Shown: positions 50,997-55,413 of the stretch, piece by piece | How the letters are laid out: every line of letters begins with the position of its first letter | Position numbering within the stretch: position 1 is the stretch's first letter | Origin: Candidatus Tityobacter terrigena | Lineage (GTDB): Bacteria; Vulcanimicrobiota; Vulcanimicrobiia; Vulcanimicrobiales; Vulcanimicrobiaceae | NCBI GenBank assembly: GCA_003156715.1 | Contig: PMHO01000022.1 | Coordinates: forward strand, 1 to 55,413 | DNA length: 55,413 bases | Direction: 5' to 3' | Made by a program: the position numbers and the translations under genes | The notes under the pieces: generated by a model | The model's input: the letters and a program-made list of their open reading frames with translations, nothing else | Databases searched by the model: none | Told to the model about the DNA's origin: nothing

Positions 50997-52454
50997 ATGA
51001 CCGTGATGTTGAGGACGCAGCAAGGCGGCTTCGAGGCTGGGTTGACCATTGGTCGGCTTGGCGTCAAACCGCGCCCGTCGCCGGCGCACTATGGTCGCCT
51101 CGGCGCACTTATCCTGTACGGGTCAGATTTGCTCGTTCTGGTCTCAGTCTGCGCCCTCGCCTTCTTCTTAACGGGAACGCCGTTCGGCCAACTGGCAATC
51201 AATGGGCCGCTGCAGCTCGCCGTCGCGTTCGGCATCCTGTCGTGGATTGCAATCTTCGCGCGCATCGGGATGTATCGCCGCTCGTTCTCGGTCTCGGTCC
51301 GCGACGAGATTTACGCGTCGCTCGCGGCCTCGATGATCGCGATGCTGCCGGCCGCCGTGATCTACGTGTTGCTCCCAGCCTTCTGGCCCTTGCGGCACGC
51401 GCTCGTTCTCATGATCCTGCTGGCGGCGGTCGGCGTCAGTTTCTCCCGCCTCTCGCTGCGCGTTTTGCGCGTTAAGATGCTGCCGCAAACAGCTCGCCGC
51501 ATTGCCGTCGTCGGCTCGCCGGAACGCGTCCTGGAACTTCCCGACGAACTTTCGCTCAGTCCGAACGATCAGATTCTAAGGTTACCGATTGAGGGATTCG
51601 ACGACGGGCTGCATGGAGGAGGCGGCGAGAGCGATCCGGTCACGTTCGACTGGCTGCAGAATACGTTCGCTTGGAACGCCGACACGCTGATCGTAACCGA
51701 TCCGCTACCGCCGCAGGTCGTGCCCGCGCTGCTTCGCCTGACGGAAGCGCACGGCGTCAAGCTGGCCTTCGCGCCGATGCGCATGCGACCGCACGCATAC
51801 GACTTTCGCGTCTATCGAGATGGCGGGCTGGCCCTCATCTATCCGCGCACGTTGCAGATCTGTACGCCGGGCGCAGAGTTCTTCCGGCGCGTCATGGATT
51901 TGGCGGTAGCCGTGCCGGCGGGGATTTTGCTCGCGCCGGTCATGCTCGCCGTGGCCGCCGCGGTCGTTGTGGACTCGGGCTGGCCCGTCATCTACCGCCA
52001 GCGCCGCGTCGGACGCCTGGGCAAAGAGTTCGACATCCTCAAATTCCGTACGATGCGCATCGATGCGGAAAAGCATACGGGACCGACCTGGGCGAAGGCC
52101 AACGAATCGCGCGTCACCCGCATCGGCAAGTTCCTGCGTCGCTACAGCCTGGACGAGCTTCCGCAGCTTTTCAACGTCCTGGCCGGCTCAATGTCCGTGG
52201 TTGGACCGCGGCCCGAGCGCCCGTTCTACGTCGATCAATTCCGCACCATGCTGCCGCGCTACGACGAGCGCCTGCTCGTGCGCCCCGGGATTACCGGATG
52301 GGCCCAGATTCAGATGCGCCGCCAACTCGACCTGACCGCCGTCGGGGAGAAGCTCAGCAACGACATCTTCTACTTGGAGCATTGGTCGATCTTCCTCGAC
52401 GGGATGATCATCCTCAAGACCGCAGCCGAGTTTCTCTTCCACCGCGCAGCCTAG
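50997..52454 (+). CDS. Polyprenyl-phosphate glycosyl-1-phosphate transferase (WcaJ/WbaP-type)
   Basis: 485 aa. N-terminal half has four to five membrane helices; the C-terminal catalytic domain carries IYRQRRVGRLGKEFDILKFR, TRIGKFLRRYSLDELPQLFN, SMSVVGPRPERPFYVDQF and RPGITGWAQIQ. It transfers a sugar-1-phosphate to undecaprenyl phosphate, the first step of an exopolysaccharide or O-antigen unit. Starts the plus-strand pair with the flippase. Confidence 0.93.
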   Translation: MTVMLRTQQGGFEAGLTIGRLGVKPRPSPAHYGRLGALILYGSDLLVLVSVCALAFFLTGTPFGQLAINGPLQLAVAFGILSWIAIFARIGMYRRSFSVSVRDEIYASLAASMIAMLPAAVIYVLLPAFWPLRHALVLMILLAAVGVSFSRLSLRVLRVKMLPQTARRIAVVGSPERVLELPDELSLSPNDQILRLPIEGFDDGLHGGGGESDPVTFDWLQNTFAWNADTLIVTDPLPPQVVPALLRLTEAHGVKLAFAPMRMRPHAYDFRVYRDGGLALIYPRTLQICTPGAEFFRRVMDLAVAVPAGILLAPVMLAVAAAVVVDSGWPVIYRQRRVGRLGKEFDILKFRTMRIDAEKHTGPTWAKANESRVTRIGKFLRRYSLDELPQLFNVLAGSMSVVGPRPERPFYVDQFRTMLPRYDERLLVRPGITGWAQIQMRRQLDLTAVGEKLSNDIFYLEHWSIFLDGMIILKTAAEFLFHRAA

Positions 52455-52476
52455 CCCGGCCCGGGGCCGGGCGCGC

Positions 52477-53841
52477 GTGACGCCCCCGCAGGACGAGGCG
52501 CGCGAAGCCCCCGGACTCAAGATAAAGACCGGCTCGAGCCTCACCGGGCAAACGCTTCACACCTTCGGCACGATCGCTCTAGGCACCGCAGTGCAGCTCG
52601 CCGCCGGGATCGCAACGGCGCGCGCGTTCGGACCGGCCGGCAAAGGCGTGCTCAGCTTTGCAGCCCTGCTGCTGACCTTCGCGATCACGACGGGCAACGG
52701 CGTTCGCGATGCGATCGCCTTTCAAATCGGCACGCAGAGAAAACCTCCGCGCGACGTTTGGGGGGCAGCCTTGACGCTGCTCGCCTTTCTCGCACCGATC
52801 GGGTTCATCGTTTTCTTTGCGGTGTCGCGCGTCGTGCCGAGTCAACCCGCCTATCTGTTCGTCGCGCTGGCTTTCGCGCCGGCGATGTACGTGCAGGTCG
52901 TCGGCATCCTGTACCAACTGACCGGCCGCATCGCCTCGATCAACGCCCGCAACACGGTGACGATCGGCACGGGCTACTGGCTCGTCACGCTCGTGCTGGT
53001 GGTTTTCTTCCACGTCGGCGTTGCCGGCGTGCTCTGGCTTTGGGTCGCAACCTTCGTACTCGCGGCGCTGTGGGATTCGGTAGGCCTCCGCTCGATGCTT
53101 GGTGGTCCGGCGCACTTCGGCGACCGCTCGCTAATCGCGGGGCAGATCGTCTTCGGGTCGAAGACCGCGCTTTCGACGACGGTCACCTTCCTCGCGTTGC
53201 GCGCCGACGTCTTCGTCGTCAGCGCGCTCCTGCCGGCGAGCGCCCTCGGCATTTACACCTTGGCGATCGCTGCCGCCGAGCTGATGCTGACGGCGGCGCG
53301 CGCGATCTTCTGGTCGACCGAAGGCCGCATCGTGCTCGCCTCGCACGGGGATGCCGCGGCTCTGACGGCGCGCGTGGTGCGTTCGGTGCTCGCGCTGACG
53401 GTGGCCTGCGCGGCGGTGCTGTTCGTCGCCGGCCCGTGGTTGATCTCGCTCGTGTACGGCGGACGCTTCGCCCAGGCCGGCCCCGTCCTTCGGCTCCTGC
53501 TTCCCGGAATGGCCGCGTATAGCGTCGATGCGCCGCTTTCGCTCTTCATTTCAGTTCGGTCGGGCCGGCCGGGGTTGCTCCTGGCGCTGGAAACCGGATC
53601 GCTCCTACTGTGTACGCTGAGCGCACTGCTTGGCGTGCGAACGATCGGCATCGAAGGCGCGGCACTCGCCGACACGGTGACGTACCTCGTTTCGTTCAGC
53701 GTGAAGATCGCGATCTTGGTGCGGCTGGGCGGCGTTCCGCTACGCGATGTGCTGGTCGCTCGTCCGAGCGACGTGCCGGCCGTTTTCCGCTCGGGGCTGC
53801 GCCGGCTAACGCGTCGCGGCGGCGCCGCTCCGCGGCCGTAA
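52477..53841 (+). CDS. Polysaccharide flippase, Wzx/MATE-like
   Basis: 454 aa, about 12 membrane helices. GLKIKTGSSLTGQTLHTFGT at the N-terminus, ATARAFGPAGKGVLSFAALL, FGSKTALSTTVTFLALRADV and ALGIYTLAIAAAELMLTAAR follow the oligosaccharide-flippase pattern. Would translocate the lipid-linked repeat unit across the inner membrane. Follows the sugar-phosphotransferase by 22 bases. The 3' end overlaps the convergent GT39 gene by 36 bases. Confidence 0.88.
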   Translation: MTPPQDEAREAPGLKIKTGSSLTGQTLHTFGTIALGTAVQLAAGIATARAFGPAGKGVLSFAALLLTFAITTGNGVRDAIAFQIGTQRKPPRDVWGAALTLLAFLAPIGFIVFFAVSRVVPSQPAYLFVALAFAPAMYVQVVGILYQLTGRIASINARNTVTIGTGYWLVTLVLVVFFHVGVAGVLWLWVATFVLAALWDSVGLRSMLGGPAHFGDRSLIAGQIVFGSKTALSTTVTFLALRADVFVVSALLPASALGIYTLAIAAAELMLTAARAIFWSTEGRIVLASHGDAAALTARVVRSVLALTVACAAVLFVAGPWLISLVYGGRFAQAGPVLRLLLPGMAAYSVDAPLSLFISVRSGRPGLLLALETGSLLLCTLSALLGVRTIGIEGAALADTVTYLVSFSVKIAILVRLGGVPLRDVLVARPSDVPAVFRSGLRRLTRRGGAAPRP

Positions 53842-55359
53842 CGGCGCGAGCTCGCGCACGAGCGTCCCGCTGAAGAGCCGGCGAGCCACGACGCGCGCGT
53901 CGCGCTTCAAAGCCTGCTCGAGATACTCGCAGCCAAACGTCGGCAGTGGGCCGCAGTCCGGGTTTGTCACGAGCCACACCGTGCCGCGAGCGAGCGGCGC
54001 TTGCAACACGACCTCGGCTTCCTCTACCGAGTTGAGGGTCAAATCCTCGAGCCGGTAACGCGTGAACGAAAGAGGGCGCGGCAGCGGCACGAGCGCGGCG
54101 GGACCGTGCTCGTAACGCGCGATCGGCCAGAGGACTTCGGCTGGAAAACCGACGATGGTGTCCCGGGCACGCGCATGCCCTTCCAAGTACGCGCCGACGC
54201 GCGGCCAGTCACCATACTTTGCAAGGCTGCGGTATTCGGTCGCTAACGCGACCGCGGTTGCCACGGCGTAGAGCGCGGCTGCAAAGGTCACGGACGAGCG
54301 CCGGCGCGGTGCCGTTAGGGAAGCGAGGATGCCGCACGCCGCCGCCCACAACGGCACGAACAACGCAACGAAGTGGCGCGGCGCTACCAATGCGATACGT
54401 AGGCCGGTTGCGATCGCGACGTAGCCGAACTCGATCGCCGCCGCGCCGGCAATCAGGCCCCACGTCCGCCGCCCGGGTCGAGGGCGCGCGAGCAAAATCG
54501 CACCTGCGGCAAGCAGCGCCAGGGCGCGCAAGAAGATGATGCGCCGCCCCGAAAACGAGCTGCCGAAGGAGGCCGGAAACAGAAATTCGGTCCAGGGATA
54601 CGTCAGCCATCGCTCGGCCACGACCGGCCACGGTCTCGTCTCAGGAAAGAGGACGTTCGCTTGATGTGAAGCCGAGAGTGCCAAGGGAACGCATGCAATC
54701 GCGACGCCGAGCACGGCCGTCAGGTACCACAGGAGCGCCTTCCAGCGCCCGCCGACGGCCAGCGTGAGCGCACATGCGGGCAGGGCCAATGCCAAGAAAT
54801 ATTGCGTGTACGTGCCGGCGATTGCGAATGCCACGAACCACACGCGCGACCGCCGGCGGCCCTCGCACATGAAGCCGTCGTAGAAGGTGAGCCAGGTCAA
54901 ACCCGAGACGAGCAGCGCCAAAGCATACGCCCGCACCTCGAGCCCGGCGTAGATCACGAACGGGTTGAAGGCAATCGCCACGGCAAACCAGAGCGGATTC
55001 GATTCCGGCCACAATCGGCGCGCGATTCCCGCCGCGACCAGCGTCAGCGCCCCCGCACAGAGCACCGATGGAAGACGCGCAAAGAAAACCGAAGGGTTAA
55101 GCGTGCGCCATGCGGCCTCGAGCACGAAGTAGAGAGGAGGCTGCTGCTCCACCGCCTGCGCGCGCACGAGCGCCGTTGCGATGCCATGGCCGGTGCTTGC
55201 AAGCGCGTATTCCTCGTCGATCCACGTTCCCAAGCGCGCGGCCAATGCGAGCAGCAAAGCGAGCTGCAGCGCGATCGCGAGGGCGATGCCGAACTCGATG
55301 CCGCGGGCGCGAGCGGATCGCAACGTATGTGTTCGATCTGCGCGCGGGAACTGCGTCAC
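53806..55359 (-). CDS. GT39-like membrane glycosyltransferase
   Basis: 517 aa from a GTG. About 10 helices and the GT-C signature: LGTWIDEEYALASTGHG (acidic pair in the first periplasmic loop) and VEQQPPLYFVLEAA. The C-terminal soluble part is about 130 residues. Uses polyprenyl-phosphate sugar to modify glycan or protein on the outer side of the membrane. Overlaps the convergent flippase 3' end; a further gene ends 6 bases upstream. Confidence 0.82.
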   Translation of the reverse strand: MTQFPRADRTHTLRSARARGIEFGIALAIALQLALLLALAARLGTWIDEEYALASTGHGIATALVRAQAVEQQPPLYFVLEAAWRTLNPSVFFARLPSVLCAGALTLVAAGIARRLWPESNPLWFAVAIAFNPFVIYAGLEVRAYALALLVSGLTWLTFYDGFMCEGRRRSRVWFVAFAIAGTYTQYFLALALPACALTLAVGGRWKALLWYLTAVLGVAIACVPLALSASHQANVLFPETRPWPVVAERWLTYPWTEFLFPASFGSSFSGRRIIFLRALALLAAGAILLARPRPGRRTWGLIAGAAAIEFGYVAIATGLRIALVAPRHFVALFVPLWAAACGILASLTAPRRRSSVTFAAALYAVATAVALATEYRSLAKYGDWPRVGAYLEGHARARDTIVGFPAEVLWPIARYEHGPAALVPLPRPLSFTRYRLEDLTLNSVEEAEVVLQAPLARGTVWLVTNPDCGPLPTFGCEYLEQALKRDARVVARRLFSGTLVRELAPLRPRSGAAATR

Positions 55360-55365
55360 CGGGCT

Positions 55366-55413
55366 TCAGCGCGCTTGCGGGACGATCTCGTGACGCCGGC
55401 GCGGCCGCCGCTG
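55366..55413 (-). CDS. C-terminal end of an unknown gene cut by the window edge
   Basis: Minus-strand frame open to the right edge and ending RRHEIVPQAR then TGA, 6 bases before the GT39-like start. Too short to identify. Probably the previous gene of the polysaccharide operon. Confidence 0.35.
   Translation of the reverse strand, partial: QRRPRRRHEIVPQAR

Overview
The window is a GC-rich, gene-dense bacterial chromosome segment with housekeeping genes (three tRNAs, SRP RNA, ffh, lepA, a fatty-acid/ribosomal operon) mixed with envelope and accessory genes. No plasmid, phage, IS or CRISPR signature was seen. Several families recall actinobacteria (DEDDh exonuclease, YceD-L32, DUF4446), while the lysozyme-inhibitor-like domain, YXWGXW-type protein and many lipoproteins suggest a diderm. 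Four lipoprotein beta-propellers in 55 kb and many TTG/GTG starts would fit an uncultivated lineage such as Candidatus Eremiobacterota (WPS-2). That placement is inference only.

Layout. 1-7.2 kb: envelope genes (a YXWGXW-repeat protein cut by the window edge, a repeat-rich membrane protein with an Ivy-like domain, a lipoprotein), a GNAT acetyltransferase and two propeller lipoproteins. 7.3-8.8 kb: tRNA-Pro overlapping rdgB, a thioesterase and an acylphosphatase. 8.9-17.1 kb: ammonium transporter, two related diiron ferritin-like proteins, a TetR regulator with candidate operators, a structured ncRNA candidate (12.2-12.4 kb) divergent from an orphan E1-alpha dehydrogenase subunit, and a zinc metalloprotease. 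17.1-22.4 kb (minus strand): lipoprotein, small ORFs, SRP RNA, DUF4446, M23 peptidase, YggT and LepA. 22.5-27.9 kb: DUF442 phosphatase and a Liv-type ABC importer with LivM and LivG fused. 27.9-35.4 kb: assorted metabolism, including hpd, an exonuclease and a YihY membrane protein.

35.3-42.3 kb is one minus-strand run: yceD-rpmF-fabH-fabD-fabG-acpP-ffh-rpsP-khpA-lspA-rimM, behind a strong TTGACA-17-TATTAT promoter. It couples fatty-acid initiation, SRP targeting, lipoprotein maturation and 30S maturation. 42.4-44.1 kb is the most intriguing accessory unit: a lytic transglycosylase without a signal peptide followed by two small coiled-coil proteins that share a C-terminal motif. 44.1-49.3 kb: GNAT, two more propeller lipoproteins, tRNA-Ile, tRNA-Ala, a GT4 glycosyltransferase and an fRMsr-like reductase. 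50-55.4 kb: a polysaccharide locus (GT2, polyprenyl-phosphate sugar-phosphotransferase, flippase, GT39-like enzyme) running off the right edge.

Two conserved genes (fabH and the DEDDh exonuclease) have no ATG/GTG/TTG that would include their conserved N-termini. An in-frame ATC sits at the expected start in both.
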